From Pseudomonas anuradhapurensis (lineage in GTDB: Bacteria; Pseudomonadota; Gammaproteobacteria; Pseudomonadales; Pseudomonadaceae), in contig NZ_CP077097.1 in assembly GCF_014269225.2 (NCBI RefSeq), forward strand, positions 3,669,001-3,733,000: 64,000 nt of DNA. Reading direction: 5' to 3'. The notes below the pieces were generated by a model, which was not told the DNA's origin, searched no databases, and was given only the letters and a program-made list of their open reading frames with translations. Below, one piece after another: positions 37,819 through 47,594 of the stretch; the first letter of the stretch is position 1, and the number at the start of each line of letters is the position of its first letter. The translations under genes and the position numbers were made by a program.

Positions 37819-37846
37819 ATCGAGCGCCGCCCGCGCGGCGCTCGAT
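37819..37846. repeat. Palindromic hairpin downstream of fleQ
   Basis: Arms ATCGAGCGCCGC and GCGGCGCTCGAT enclose a 4-bp loop 45 bp beyond the fleQ stop. It shares its core with the palindrome at 19394-19445. It may terminate or protect the fleQ transcript, although only a short T stretch follows. Confidence 0.7.
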
Positions 37847-37890
37847 CCAACAGGCACCGGAAAGACCAAGGCGAACACCCGCCCCAGCCA

Positions 37891-39366
<1,476 letters not shown>

Positions 39367-39472
39367 GCAATAGCAACTTCCCTAGTCATATCGGCGCCCA
39401 GCAGGGGCGTGTTCGACATCATTCCGACTGAATGGTCAGTGTTCGGACGTCTGAAATTCGAAAACAGCCACT

Positions 39473-39501
39473 AGTAAAGTCAAAAAACACCAGCCAGTCA
39501 A
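39473..39501 (-). promoter_or_regulatory. Putative sigma-70 promoter of fleQ
   Basis: The minus strand has TTGACT, a 17-bp spacer, then TTTACT, a fair match to -35/-10 elements. It gives a leader of about 100 bases before fleQ. fleQ is expected to be independent of sigma-54. Confidence 0.4.
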
Positions 39502-39510
39502 ATTAATGGC
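39497..39510 (-). promoter_or_regulatory. Possible FleQ box overlapping the fleQ -35
   Basis: GCCATTAATTTGAC matches 11 of 14 positions of the FleQ consensus GTCANTAAATTGAC. It overlaps the putative -35 of fleQ, a position suited to autorepression. Judged by eye only. Confidence 0.3.
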
Positions 39511-39535
39511 GCATGGCTTTTGGCAACATCTGTGG

Positions 39536-39832
39536 TCACGAGAACAAATGGTATACCTTCGCGGCATTTTTCGCCTGACGGATTTTCGTCATTTCTTCGA
39601 CCAGGGATTGACGTTCGCCACTTGCAACTTCAATTAATTGGCGATAAACGCTCAATAATTGCTCAAGGCTGGCACTGACATCGGCCTCGTTGCCCTTTGC
39701 CTCGGTCAGCATGTCGCTGATGCGCAAGCGGCACTCCAGGTCCAACTCTCCCACCGCTTCCCAATCACGGTTGGCCAGCGCCGCCAGTAGCAGCTCCCGG
39801 GTTTGCTCGATTCGGGCGATTACTTCGCTCAT
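39536..39832 (-). CDS. fliT: FliT-like export chaperone
   Basis: This 98-residue helical protein is in the fliT position after fliS (IARIEQTRELLLAALANRDWEAVGELDLECR). FliT proteins are chaperones for the cap protein FliD. Sequence conservation in this family is weak, so the call rests on size, helical character and gene order. It is transcribed with fliS, 12 bp apart. Confidence 0.8.
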   Translation of the reverse strand: MSEVIARIEQTRELLLAALANRDWEAVGELDLECRLRISDMLTEAKGNEADVSASLEQLLSVYRQLIEVASGERQSLVEEMTKIRQAKNAAKVYHLFS

Positions 39833-39844
39833 GTCACTCCTTTG

Positions 39845-40240
39845 TCAGGAAGCCGCCGACTGATCGCCGATTGCGTCCCAACCTTCCTTCACAGTGATCA
39901 GCAGGCGTGCCACTTCATCGATGATAGCGGGGTCACCCTTGGCGTTGGCCTCGATCAAGCGACGACTCATGTAGGTATACAAGCTGTCCAGGTCGGCCAG
40001 GCTGTCGGCGTGGTTTTCCAGGTCCAGGCCTTCGCGCAGCCCGCCGATGATGTCGATGGCCTTGCCGATGAGGATACCCCGTTGCGCGACGTCATTGCGC
40101 GCAATCGCCCCCTTGGCCTGCGCCATGCGGTCCAGGCCGCCCTGCATGAGCATCTGCACCAGACGGTGCGGGCTGGCTTCGGACGTTTGCGCCACACCAT
40201 TGACTTTCTGGTACTGCCGAAGGGCCAACATCGGGTTCAT
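39845..40240 (-). CDS. fliS: Flagellin export chaperone FliS
   Basis: The 131-residue helical protein has the FliS signature ALRQYQKVNGVAQTSEASPHRLVQMLMQGGLDRM. It caps newly made flagellin to stop polymerisation before export. The ATG at 40240 (MNPMLALRQYQ) is the conserved start. A FliA-type promoter and the fliD terminator both lie just upstream, so fliST can be made apart from fliD. Confidence 0.95.
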   Translation of the reverse strand: MNPMLALRQYQKVNGVAQTSEASPHRLVQMLMQGGLDRMAQAKGAIARNDVAQRGILIGKAIDIIGGLREGLDLENHADSLADLDSLYTYMSRRLIEANAKGDPAIIDEVARLLITVKEGWDAIGDQSAAS

Positions 40241-40281
40241 GGATCTACCTCGTTGCTGCAAAAAAGATTGCTTGTACCTGT

Positions 40282-40308
40282 GTATCGCCGGGCCGTCAAA
40301 AAACTTTA
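40282..40308 (-). promoter_or_regulatory. Sigma-28 (FliA) promoter of fliST
   Basis: The minus strand reads TAAAGTTT-N11-GGCGATAC, with a perfect -35 and six of eight -10 bases (consensus GCCGATAA) at the exact spacing. It lies between the fliD terminator and fliS. Confidence 0.75.
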
Positions 40309-40321
40309 GGCGGACAATAGA

Positions 40322-40356
40322 AAAGCCCGACACGCCTGCTGAGGCCGTCGGGCTTT
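40322..40356 (-). terminator. Terminator after fliD
   Basis: A 10-bp stem AAAGCCCGAC/GTCGGGCTTT encloses a 15-nt loop and is followed by TTTTCTATT on the minus strand, 28 bp after the fliD stop. Confidence 0.85.
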
Positions 40357-40383
40357 TTTTACGTTACCGCACTACCGTTGCGA

Positions 40384-41784
40384 TCAGGAGTTCTTGGCCT
40401 GCGCGTTGAGCGCATCGAACACCGACTTGATCTGGTTGGCCTGGGCATTGAGCTTGGCCACCGCGGTATCCATCGCGACGAACTTCTTGGTCAGCGACTC
40501 GGTCAGCGACTCGGTGCGACGCTCCAGCGCCAGCTGCTGATCGGCCAGGTTCTTGGCTACCTTGTCCAGGCTGGCCTTGCGCGTGGCCAGGCTGCCATCG
40601 GTGGAGTTGTAGGGGTCAATGGCCTTGTTCATGCGCTCGAAGATGCCATTGGTACCGGTGAACAGCTCCTGCACCTCCGCACCCAGCTTCTTGTCGTTCA
40701 TGGCCGCGTTGAACTTGGTGGAGTTGAACTCCAGGGTGCCATCCTTGGTGGTGTTGATGCCCAGCTGGCTCAGGGTGGTCAGCTGGCTGCCTGCGCCCAC
40801 TTCGGAAAGCACCTTGCGGATATCGTTGACCAGCGAACGGGTGGTCGGGTCGTTGGTCAATGGCCCCAGCACCAGGTTGTCGTCGGCATCTCGCGAGGTG
40901 GAGGTCAGCGAGGTGATTGCCTTTTGCAGGGTGTTGTAGGCATCGACGAACGACTGGACGGACTTCTGCAGCCCCTCATTGTCAGCCGCCACCGTGATGC
41001 TGGTGCTGGTGCCAGCAGCGGAAACGCCGGTCAACTCCAGCGTCATGCCGCTGATGGCGCTGTCGATGGTGTTCTTCGCACTGGTGACCTTCAGGCCGTC
41101 AATGGTCAGCTCGGCATCATGAGCCGGATCGGTGATGTAGCCGGCCCCCGTGCCGGACATCTTGACGGTGCCATCGATCTGCAGTTCGGGAATACCGCTG
41201 AGCGAAATGTCCGAGCCCGTCCCGGTGGTGGTGGAGGTGAGCACCAGCCGCGCGCCACCCTCGGCATTGACGATGTTGGCCGAGACGCCCTGGACGTTGA
41301 GTTCCTTGTTGATCTGGTCGCGCACGCTTTCCAGGGTGGCGCCACTGGCGATGTCGATGTTCCAGTTGTTGCCACCCTGGCTCACGGTCAGCTGGCCAGC
41401 AGTGATGGCCGAGGTCGAACCGCCGGCGAATTGCTGGCTGGCAACCTTGGAGCTGGTGGCCATCTTGTCGACCACGATGGAGTAGCTACCGGCCACCGCC
41501 TTGTTGCTGGAGGTGACCTTGATCACCGCCTCGTTGGCCGACTTGGCGGAGTAGGCGTTGAACGACGGCGCGTTCGGATCGTTGAGCTTCTTCATGGCGT
41601 CCTGGAACGCCGTCAGGGCACTGCGCAGCGAGCCCACACCAGAAATCATTGCGGCGTTGTTGCTGGTCTGCCGGGTAATCTGCGCCTTTTTCGCCGCAGT
41701 GTCGGCACTTACCAGCGCCTGGACCATTTCGGTGATGTTCAGCCCGGTACCCAGACCGATACTGGAGACAATGCTACTCGCCAT
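40384..41784 (-). CDS. fliD: Flagellar filament cap protein FliD
   Basis: The 466-residue HAP2 has a conserved N-terminus (SSIVSSIGLGTGLNITEMVQALVSADTAAK) and C-terminal coiled region (LTESLTKKFVAMDTAVAKLNAQANQIKSVFDAL). The middle domain is variable and Ser/Thr-rich. It caps the filament and folds incoming flagellin. ATG at 41784 follows a GAGAGGGATAA ribosome site. It lies between flaG and fliS. Confidence 0.96.
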   Translation of the reverse strand: MASSIVSSIGLGTGLNITEMVQALVSADTAAKKAQITRQTSNNAAMISGVGSLRSALTAFQDAMKKLNDPNAPSFNAYSAKSANEAVIKVTSSNKAVAGSYSIVVDKMATSSKVASQQFAGGSTSAITAGQLTVSQGGNNWNIDIASGATLESVRDQINKELNVQGVSANIVNAEGGARLVLTSTTTGTGSDISLSGIPELQIDGTVKMSGTGAGYITDPAHDAELTIDGLKVTSAKNTIDSAISGMTLELTGVSAAGTSTSITVAADNEGLQKSVQSFVDAYNTLQKAITSLTSTSRDADDNLVLGPLTNDPTTRSLVNDIRKVLSEVGAGSQLTTLSQLGINTTKDGTLEFNSTKFNAAMNDKKLGAEVQELFTGTNGIFERMNKAIDPYNSTDGSLATRKASLDKVAKNLADQQLALERRTESLTESLTKKFVAMDTAVAKLNAQANQIKSVFDALNAQAKNS

Positions 41785-41864
41785 GACCGTTATCCCTCTC
41801 TGCAATCGTCAGCTCCGCTCCTGCGAAGGCCGACATGGAACGCCCCTGAAGCATTCGTCGCCAA

Positions 41865-42242
41865 TCAGGCCTTGGCGTCGAACAAAAGACTGTTTACATC
41901 GCTCAGGCTGTGAGCAATCCGCAATGCCTCTTCCGAGGGCAACTGGCGAATCAGCTCTCCAGTCTCGCTGGCGATGACCTTGACCACGATCTTGCCGGAT
42001 TCTTCGTCCGTGGAGAATTCCAGGTTACGACGGGTCGAACTGAGAAACTTCTCGATTTCCGAAACGGCCTGCTTCACCTTTTCGGCATCATGTGCACTTT
42101 CCGCAGCGGTGACTGCCTTGGGTTCCAGCGTATCGCTGTTGCCACGCGGCGCTTCGGCCGAGCGGGTGACCGGCTTGTCGACGGCCGGGTCGGCCGGACG
42201 AGCGGTCGGGTAGGACAGGTTAAGCTTGACGCTCATGTCCAT
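41865..42242 (-). CDS. flaG: FlaG family protein
   Basis: The 125-residue protein has a disordered N-terminal half and the FlaG domain at about 50-125 (AVSEIEKFLSSTRRNLEFSTDEESGKIVVKVIASETGELIRQLPSEEAL). FlaG affects filament length in pseudomonads. Two starts, ATG 42242 and ATG 42236, are possible; 42242 is six bases after GAGGTGG. The fliC terminator lies just upstream, so transcription may depend on read-through. Confidence 0.93.
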   Translation of the reverse strand: MDMSVKLNLSYPTARPADPAVDKPVTRSAEAPRGNSDTLEPKAVTAAESAHDAEKVKQAVSEIEKFLSSTRRNLEFSTDEESGKIVVKVIASETGELIRQLPSEEALRIAHSLSDVNSLLFDAKA

Positions 42243-42260
42243 GTTTTGCCACCTCGCAAT

Positions 42261-42299
42261 GAAAAAGCGGGGGAAGCGCCTGAATGCGCACTCCCCCGC
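42261..42299 (-). terminator. Terminator after fliC
   Basis: A stem GCGGGGGA/TCCCCCGC with a 17-nt loop is followed on the minus strand by CTTTTTC, 17 bp after the fliC stop and before flaG. Confidence 0.85.
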
Positions 42300-42315
42300 C
42301 GGTCACCATCAGCGA

Positions 42316-43167
42316 TTACTGAAGCAGCTTCAGTACGGCGGACGGCAGCTGGTTGGCCTGGGCCAGAACCGAAGTGGAGGCTTGCTGCAGGGTCTGCTGC
42401 TTGGTCAGCTGGGCAGTTTCAGCAGCGAAGTCGGTGTCCTGTACACGGCCACGAGCGGCTTCGGCGTTTTCGTTGATGTTCTGCAGGTTGTTGACGGTGC
42501 TGGTCAGACGGTTCTGCGAAGCACCCAGGTCAGCACGGGTGGTGTTGATGGTTTGCAGAGCGGCGTCGATGGCGTCCAGAGCAGCGTTCATGCTGGCTTC
42601 GGCTTCGGCGCTGGTCGAACCGGTGATGGCGATGGAAGCCGAGTCAACGCTCAGGGTCTGGGCGTCGAAACCGCTGTCCAGGCTGATGCTGATCTGGTTG
42701 TTGGCACCGGAGTTGGAACCGACCTGGAAGGTCAGGACGCCAGCGGTACCGTCCAGCAGGTTCTTGCCGTTCAGCTGGGTCGACTTGGCGATACGGCTCA
42801 GCTCGTCGGACATTTGTGCGAACTCTTTGTTCAGAGCTTCACGGTCCTTGGTGCTGTTCGAGTCGTTTCGCGACTGGACTGCCAGTTCACGCATACGCTG
42901 CAGGATGTTGGTCTGCTCTTGCATCGCGCCTTCAGCGGTCTGGGCGATGGAGATACCGTCGTTGGCGTTTTTGATCGCCATGGTCTGACCACGGATCTGC
43001 GAGGTCATGCGGGTAGCGATCTGCAGGCCGGCGGCGTCGTCTTTGGCGCTGTTGATTTTCAGGCCGGAGGACAGACGGGTCATCGAGGTGCTCAGTGCAT
43101 CGGAAGCACGGTTCAGGTTTTTCTGAACGCCCAGAGAGGTGGTGTTGGTGTTAACGGTCAAAGCCAT
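42316..43167 (-). CDS. fliC: Flagellin FliC
   Basis: The 283-residue flagellin has a conserved N-terminal D0/D1 (MALTVNTNTTSLGVQKNLNRASDAL, LSSGLKINSAKDDAAGLQIA) and C-terminal D1/D0 (TQLTKQQTLQQASTSVLAQANQLPSAVLKLLQ). The central part is short, about 110 residues, and Ser/Thr/Asn-rich. The size fits the short flagellins of P. syringae and P. putida, which are O-glycosylated on central serines. It has a FliA promoter upstream and a terminator downstream. The glycosylation island that follows probably modifies it. Confidence 0.97.
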   Translation of the reverse strand: MALTVNTNTTSLGVQKNLNRASDALSTSMTRLSSGLKINSAKDDAAGLQIATRMTSQIRGQTMAIKNANDGISIAQTAEGAMQEQTNILQRMRELAVQSRNDSNSTKDREALNKEFAQMSDELSRIAKSTQLNGKNLLDGTAGVLTFQVGSNSGANNQISISLDSGFDAQTLSVDSASIAITGSTSAEAEASMNAALDAIDAALQTINTTRADLGASQNRLTSTVNNLQNINENAEAARGRVQDTDFAAETAQLTKQQTLQQASTSVLAQANQLPSAVLKLLQ

Positions 43168-43249
43168 GACGAATTCCTCGTTGGATTGGGTACTACGGCT
43201 TCCGGCCTTGGCAAATCGCCGGGTGTGGCACAGAGAACCTTCGTAATAG

Positions 43250-43276
43250 TTATCTTCGTCAGGGCGGGTTTCTTTA
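43250..43276 (-). promoter_or_regulatory. Sigma-28 (FliA) promoter of fliC
   Basis: The minus strand reads TAAAGAAA-N11-GAAGATAA, with FliA spacing and six of eight -10 matches. It gives a leader of about 75 bases before fliC. The rest of the 252-bp gap holds the next terminator only. Confidence 0.75.
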
Positions 43277-43370
43277 GCGGTTTTTCGAAAAAAATTACTG
43301 GCAACCTGCCACCCCAATGAAATCAAGGAGTTGACGCCAGATTACAGGCGCCAAAAGGCAGCCACGGAGG

Positions 43371-43400
43371 AAAAAAAACGCCGCCTGAAGGCGGCGGCGT
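43371..43400 (-). terminator. Terminator after the ketoacyl synthase gene
   Basis: A perfect 8-bp stem ACGCCGCC/GGCGGCGT with a 7-nt loop and a run of seven or more T on the minus strand, about 20 bp after the stop codon. Confidence 0.9.
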
Positions 43401-43419
43401 CTAGATCAGCGCTGTGCGC

Positions 43420-44355
43420 TCAGTCATGTCGCTCGATGATCGCCGAGCCCCAGGACAGGCCCACACCGAAACCACTCAAGGCCACCCGCTTGTGCTGGGA
43501 GCCGAGTACGTGCTTCTCGAGCAGCAGCGGAATGCTCGACGACACGGTATTGCCGGTCTCGACCATGTCCTTGACGAATTTCTGCTTGTGCTCGCCCTCG
43601 ACGAAGCGCGCCGAGACCGCATCGACGATCGCCGCGCTGCCCTGGTGCAGGCAGTACAAGTCGATGTCGCCCGGCTGCAGGGCACTGGCTTCCAGCAGTT
43701 GCTGCAAATGCGCCGGCACTTTCACCAGGGCGAAGTTGTAGACCTGGCGGCCGTTCATGAAGAACTTGCCATCGGTGGTGCGCAGGTGCTCGGCCCCGGC
43801 GCCGTCACTGCCGAACAGCGACTTGCCCAGCTGCCAGGCAGCGCCCTCGCCCATCCAGGTAGCGGTGGCGGCATCGCCGAACAGCATGGTGGTGTTGCGG
43901 TCTTCGGGGTCGACGATCTTCGAATAGGGATCGGCGGTGATCAGCAGGCCATTTTTCAGCCCGGCGGCTTCCATGAAGCCTTTCATCGCATACAGGCCAT
44001 AGACATAGCCAGAGCAGCCCAGCGAGATGTCGAAGGCAGCCACGGCAGTCGACAGGCCAAGCTTGTGCTGGACGATCGCCGCAGTGTGCGGCAGGCCTTC
44101 GGCATCACCGTTCTGGGTGACCACGATCACCGCATCGATGGCTGCCGGGTCAAGCGATGGATTGGCAGCGAACAGGTTCTTCGCGGCCTCGACGCAAAGG
44201 TCGGAGGTTTCCTGGGCAGCTTCCTTGCGCGGCAAGAAGGTCGAACCGATCTTGCCGAAGATGAAATCCTGGTCCTTGCCGAATTTCGCGCCCTGCGCGT
44301 AGTTGTCCACGCCTTCAGTGGGCACGTAACTGGCGATGCTTTTAATGCCAATCAT
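43420..44355 (-). CDS. 3-oxoacyl-ACP synthase III-like enzyme (flagellin glycan acyl group, inferred)
   Basis: The 311-residue thiolase-fold enzyme of the FabH family has a complete catalytic triad: Cys114 (DISLGCSGYVYGL), His237 (YCLHQGSAAI) and Asn269 (ETGNTVSSSIP). The same gene type sits next to fliC in the P. syringae glycosylation island, where it is needed for proper flagellin glycan. It probably makes a short 3-oxoacyl or 3-hydroxyacyl precursor that decorates an amino-sugar. The true housekeeping FabH is elsewhere by expectation. Start ATG 44355 follows GGGAAG. Confidence 0.85.
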   Translation of the reverse strand: MIGIKSIASYVPTEGVDNYAQGAKFGKDQDFIFGKIGSTFLPRKEAAQETSDLCVEAAKNLFAANPSLDPAAIDAVIVVTQNGDAEGLPHTAAIVQHKLGLSTAVAAFDISLGCSGYVYGLYAMKGFMEAAGLKNGLLITADPYSKIVDPEDRNTTMLFGDAATATWMGEGAAWQLGKSLFGSDGAGAEHLRTTDGKFFMNGRQVYNFALVKVPAHLQQLLEASALQPGDIDLYCLHQGSAAIVDAVSARFVEGEHKQKFVKDMVETGNTVSSSIPLLLEKHVLGSQHKRVALSGFGVGLSWGSAIIERHD

Positions 44356-44663
44356 ATGGCTTCCCAATTCAGTAACAGCGAAATACCCGCCAGGGCCAAA
44401 CGGCAAAACGCCAGGCGATACGGGTGGCTCCCGATCCCTGACGGCTTGTCCGGGGGCGACGCGGCGGTTCCCGGTTTCGACAATATACAGTGAAGATGCG
44501 CGTTCTGACTCTTAAGTCACGCTCTTTTTGTCGAATCGACAAAGCGGGCAAGTCGGGCCGCCTGGCGGCCCGTCGCGGGTGAGCCCGCTCCCACGGATTC
44601 GATCGCGCAATCAGACACTGCGCGATCCCGGGCGGGAGCGGGGGCTGCAAGGCAGCCCGGCGA
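44356..44663. other. 308-bp gap between ketoacyl synthase and glycosyltransferase genes
   Basis: No gene is seen. It contains a REP core at 44573-44595 (GTCGCGGGTGAGCCCGCTCC) and a small hairpin at 44642-44658 (GGGCTGC/GCAGCCC, 3-nt loop) five bases after the glycosyltransferase stop. A weak -24/-12-like sequence at 44377-44392 is too close to the ketoacyl synthase start to be convincing. There must be a promoter for the ketoacyl synthase gene here, but none stands out. Confidence 0.6.
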
Positions 44664-47561
44664 TCAAGCGATCAGCGCCTGCCACTCGACCCGGCTGTGC
44701 GGGTCCAGGGTGAACAGCGCCGCGCCGCGGCTGTGCCCGGCGTTGTAGAACGGGTCCTGCGCCTGCGGGGCACACGGCAGTGCATCCACCTGGCCATGGC
44801 GCACCACCTGCGCCTGGGGCGTCCACACCACCAACAGCCCGGCCTCGGACACGCTCAGGCAGGCTGCCACCTGGGCGGCGCGAATGCTCGCTGCCTGTTC
44901 ATCCAGCCCGCCCAGCGCCCGCAGCACTTCGGCCCGCACCATCAGGCAACCCGACACCGCCGAGACGTTGTGCTCCACCTGCAAGCGCTGCAGGTAGCCC
45001 GGCGCATCCTTGGCCAGGCCCTGGAACGCCGGGCGGATGCCCGCCTCGCCCGCCAGCACCAGCCCGGCCTCGACCACCTTGCCGTCGCTGCCCAGCAGCT
45101 TGCCGCCAACCACCCCGACCTCGGGGCGCTGGGCCTGGTTGAGCAGGCCTTCCAGCCAGTTGGCATTGAGCACTTCGGCGTCACTGTCGAGCATCACCAG
45201 GTAGTCGCCCTGCGCCTCACGGCTGGCCAGGTTGAGCATGGCGACCGGTGCCATGGCCTGCTCGCTACGGATAACCCGCACCCGGCTGCCGGCAGCCGCC
45301 AGGCTGGCCAGCCATTCGCGCAGCTGCGGCGACTGGCTGGCGTTGTCGGCGATGACGATCTCGTGGTTCTGGTAACGTGTGCGTTGCAGCACGCTGACCA
45401 GGCATCTCTGCAGTGTTTCAGCATTGTCCTGGCAATGCAGCAGGATCGAGACCGCCGGGCGCTCGGCATGCCGATAGTCGATCTGGTGAGTGCCTGGGTG
45501 TACCGAACCCACCGTGGCCGCATAGCCACGCTGGGCCAGACGGCGAGTCAGCACCGCCCGCTCCTGGTCCTGGCTGTCGAGCGCTGGTGCGTTGCAGATC
45601 AACAGCGGCTCGGCAAGGTGCGCCAGGCCGGCCAGGCCTTGCTCACCGACCATGCGCAGCAACAGGTCGAATTCCAGCGCCAGCGGGTACTGGCTGTCGA
45701 AGCCACCTGCCGCCAGCAGCAAGTCACGGCGCAGCAACCAGTGACGCGCCATCACCCCGGGTACGCTCTGCAGCAGGTCGAGACTGGTGCCAGGGCGGAG
45801 CACCTCACGCAGACGGCCATCCGCCTGCACCTGGATTTCATCCATGGCCACCGCGCGAATGCCTTCGGCACCCAGCAGTTCAAGGCTAGCCCGCAGCAAG
45901 CCGCTGGCGGTGAAACGATCGCCGGCTTCGGCCAGCACCACCCAGTCGGTATCCAGCTGGGCGACCGCCTGGTTGATCTGGCGTACGTGGTCGTTGCTGT
46001 CGACCTTGACGAAGTGCACGGTCTGCCCGGCATTGGTCTCCATGGGCAAGTCGCCGCTGGTCAGCACCACCACCTTGAACCGGCGGCACGGGCCAGCCAT
46101 CAGGCTGTCGAAGGTGGCCTGCAGCTGGTCCATCTGCGCGTCCAGGTCGAGCAGCACGATACCAAAGCTCGGGCCACCGTCTGCTGCCGCCAGGCGCTGC
46201 CGGGCCAGGCTGGCCTGCTCGGCGTCCGGCGTACGCGCTTCGAGCCAGTCCAGCAACTGCCCGGAGGGGAGCGATGCGAGCAGCGCCTGGCTGTCATAGC
46301 TCGGCAATGCCGCGAGCCGGGCCAGCCAGGGCCGTAGCGGTGCGGCCTCGGCTTCGTCACCGGCTGCCTCCAGCGAGGCCAGCAGGCGCTCCACCACCAC
46401 CCGGTTGAACGGGCTCAGGGCCAGTGCCTGCCACAGGCGTGCGCGGACGGTGCGCTCGTTGTCATTGGCATTGACCTGCATCAGCGCCTGCTGACGCACC
46501 AATATCGCTTCGAGCTCACGCAGCTGGATGCGCCCGCAAGGCATGGCATGGATGAGGAATTCCAGCTGAGCCAGAAGATCGAACATCGGCTGGTTGTAGA
46601 ACGGCATCTCGACGAACTGCTGTTTGCCGAAGATGCGCAATGGCTCGGGGCTCGGCACGTTCCAGCGCGAGGTGATGATCATGCAGCCATGCAGGGCACG
46701 ACCGCTGAGCAAGCCCTCGGCCATGGCCTGGAAGCCTTCCAGCGCTACCTGTTGCACCCGTTCGGCACCGAGGCCGCTGAGCGCGGTCGGGATCGAGGCG
46801 AGAAACGCGGCGAACTGCTCGCGTTCCTGGCGGCTGCGCTCGTCACGGTTGGCCAGCACGGTGAGCACGTTGGTGTTGTGGTCCGAGCCCCCCAGGTTGG
46901 CTTCACGCACCGCGTACGGAATCGGCAGGATACGCGCCTTGGCGTTGGCCAGCAGGTAGAAGGTATGGCCAATTTCCTGCCACTCGAAGCTGGTGTTCGC
47001 CGGCAGCAGCGCATACCACTGCTGCAGCAGGTCGGTACGGGTGACCGCGTAGAACGGCGGCAGGAACTGGCCCATGAACTCGACCAGGCGCTGGGCAGGA
47101 TCGTCGCTGCAGTAGTCTTCCTGCACGCGTTTGTCACGCCGATAGAAGTGCACCTCGGTGCCGTGCCCCACGTACATCATGCCGTAGCCATGGCACACGC
47201 CGTAGTCCGTGTGCTGCTCAAGGAACTGCACCGACTGGGCCATGCCATCGAACAGCAGGAAGTCGTCGTCTGCGGCGAAGGTCATGAACGGCGTGCGCAC
47301 TTCGTTCACGCCATAGGCGAGCTTGTCCTGCAGCCCTTTGTAGGTGTACTGCGGCAGGTGGCGGTAATCCACCTGCGGGTAGTCCGCCTGCAGGGTGGCG
47401 TCAGCCTGGCTGGAAGAGTCCAGCACGAGGATGCTCGCCGGGAAGTCGCGATAATAGTGCAAGGCCCGACGCAGGAACGCCGGGCGGTTATGGGTGATCA
47501 ACACCACGGTGAAACGCTCGCGCAGCGAGCGGTCGATGAGCGGGGTATCCTGAAGCTGCAT
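44664..47561 (-). CDS. Large multi-domain glycosyltransferase (flagellin glycosylation)
   Basis: The 965-residue protein has three regions. Residues 1 to about 330 form a TIGR00180-type GT-A domain (FTVVLITHNRPAFLRRALHYY, FMTFAADDDFLLF). A middle GT2-like region without clear acidic motif begins near 464. The C-terminal GT2 domain (about 700-965) has AVSILLHCQDNAETLQRCLVSVLQ and the DXD in VMLDSDAEVLNANWLEGLL. Position beside fliC and sugar genes points to flagellin glycan transfer. ATG at 47561 follows AGGAAGG. The C-terminal module is a paralogue of part of the 1190-residue enzyme. Confidence 0.85.
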   Translation of the reverse strand: MQLQDTPLIDRSLRERFTVVLITHNRPAFLRRALHYYRDFPASILVLDSSSQADATLQADYPQVDYRHLPQYTYKGLQDKLAYGVNEVRTPFMTFAADDDFLLFDGMAQSVQFLEQHTDYGVCHGYGMMYVGHGTEVHFYRRDKRVQEDYCSDDPAQRLVEFMGQFLPPFYAVTRTDLLQQWYALLPANTSFEWQEIGHTFYLLANAKARILPIPYAVREANLGGSDHNTNVLTVLANRDERSRQEREQFAAFLASIPTALSGLGAERVQQVALEGFQAMAEGLLSGRALHGCMIITSRWNVPSPEPLRIFGKQQFVEMPFYNQPMFDLLAQLEFLIHAMPCGRIQLRELEAILVRQQALMQVNANDNERTVRARLWQALALSPFNRVVVERLLASLEAAGDEAEAAPLRPWLARLAALPSYDSQALLASLPSGQLLDWLEARTPDAEQASLARQRLAAADGGPSFGIVLLDLDAQMDQLQATFDSLMAGPCRRFKVVVLTSGDLPMETNAGQTVHFVKVDSNDHVRQINQAVAQLDTDWVVLAEAGDRFTASGLLRASLELLGAEGIRAVAMDEIQVQADGRLREVLRPGTSLDLLQSVPGVMARHWLLRRDLLLAAGGFDSQYPLALEFDLLLRMVGEQGLAGLAHLAEPLLICNAPALDSQDQERAVLTRRLAQRGYAATVGSVHPGTHQIDYRHAERPAVSILLHCQDNAETLQRCLVSVLQRTRYQNHEIVIADNASQSPQLREWLASLAAAGSRVRVIRSEQAMAPVAMLNLASREAQGDYLVMLDSDAEVLNANWLEGLLNQAQRPEVGVVGGKLLGSDGKVVEAGLVLAGEAGIRPAFQGLAKDAPGYLQRLQVEHNVSAVSGCLMVRAEVLRALGGLDEQAASIRAAQVAACLSVSEAGLLVVWTPQAQVVRHGQVDALPCAPQAQDPFYNAGHSRGAALFTLDPHSRVEWQALIA

Positions 47562-47594
47562 GAAGACCTTCCTGCTGGTGACCTTGGGTAACAA

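Noticed and set aside
44377..44392. TGGCGGG-TATT-TCGCT, a sigma-54-like element before the ketoacyl synthase gene
   Set aside because: The spacing is right, but the predicted transcript start would fall about 10 bases before the ATG and remove most of the ribosome site; the -12 is also imperfect.
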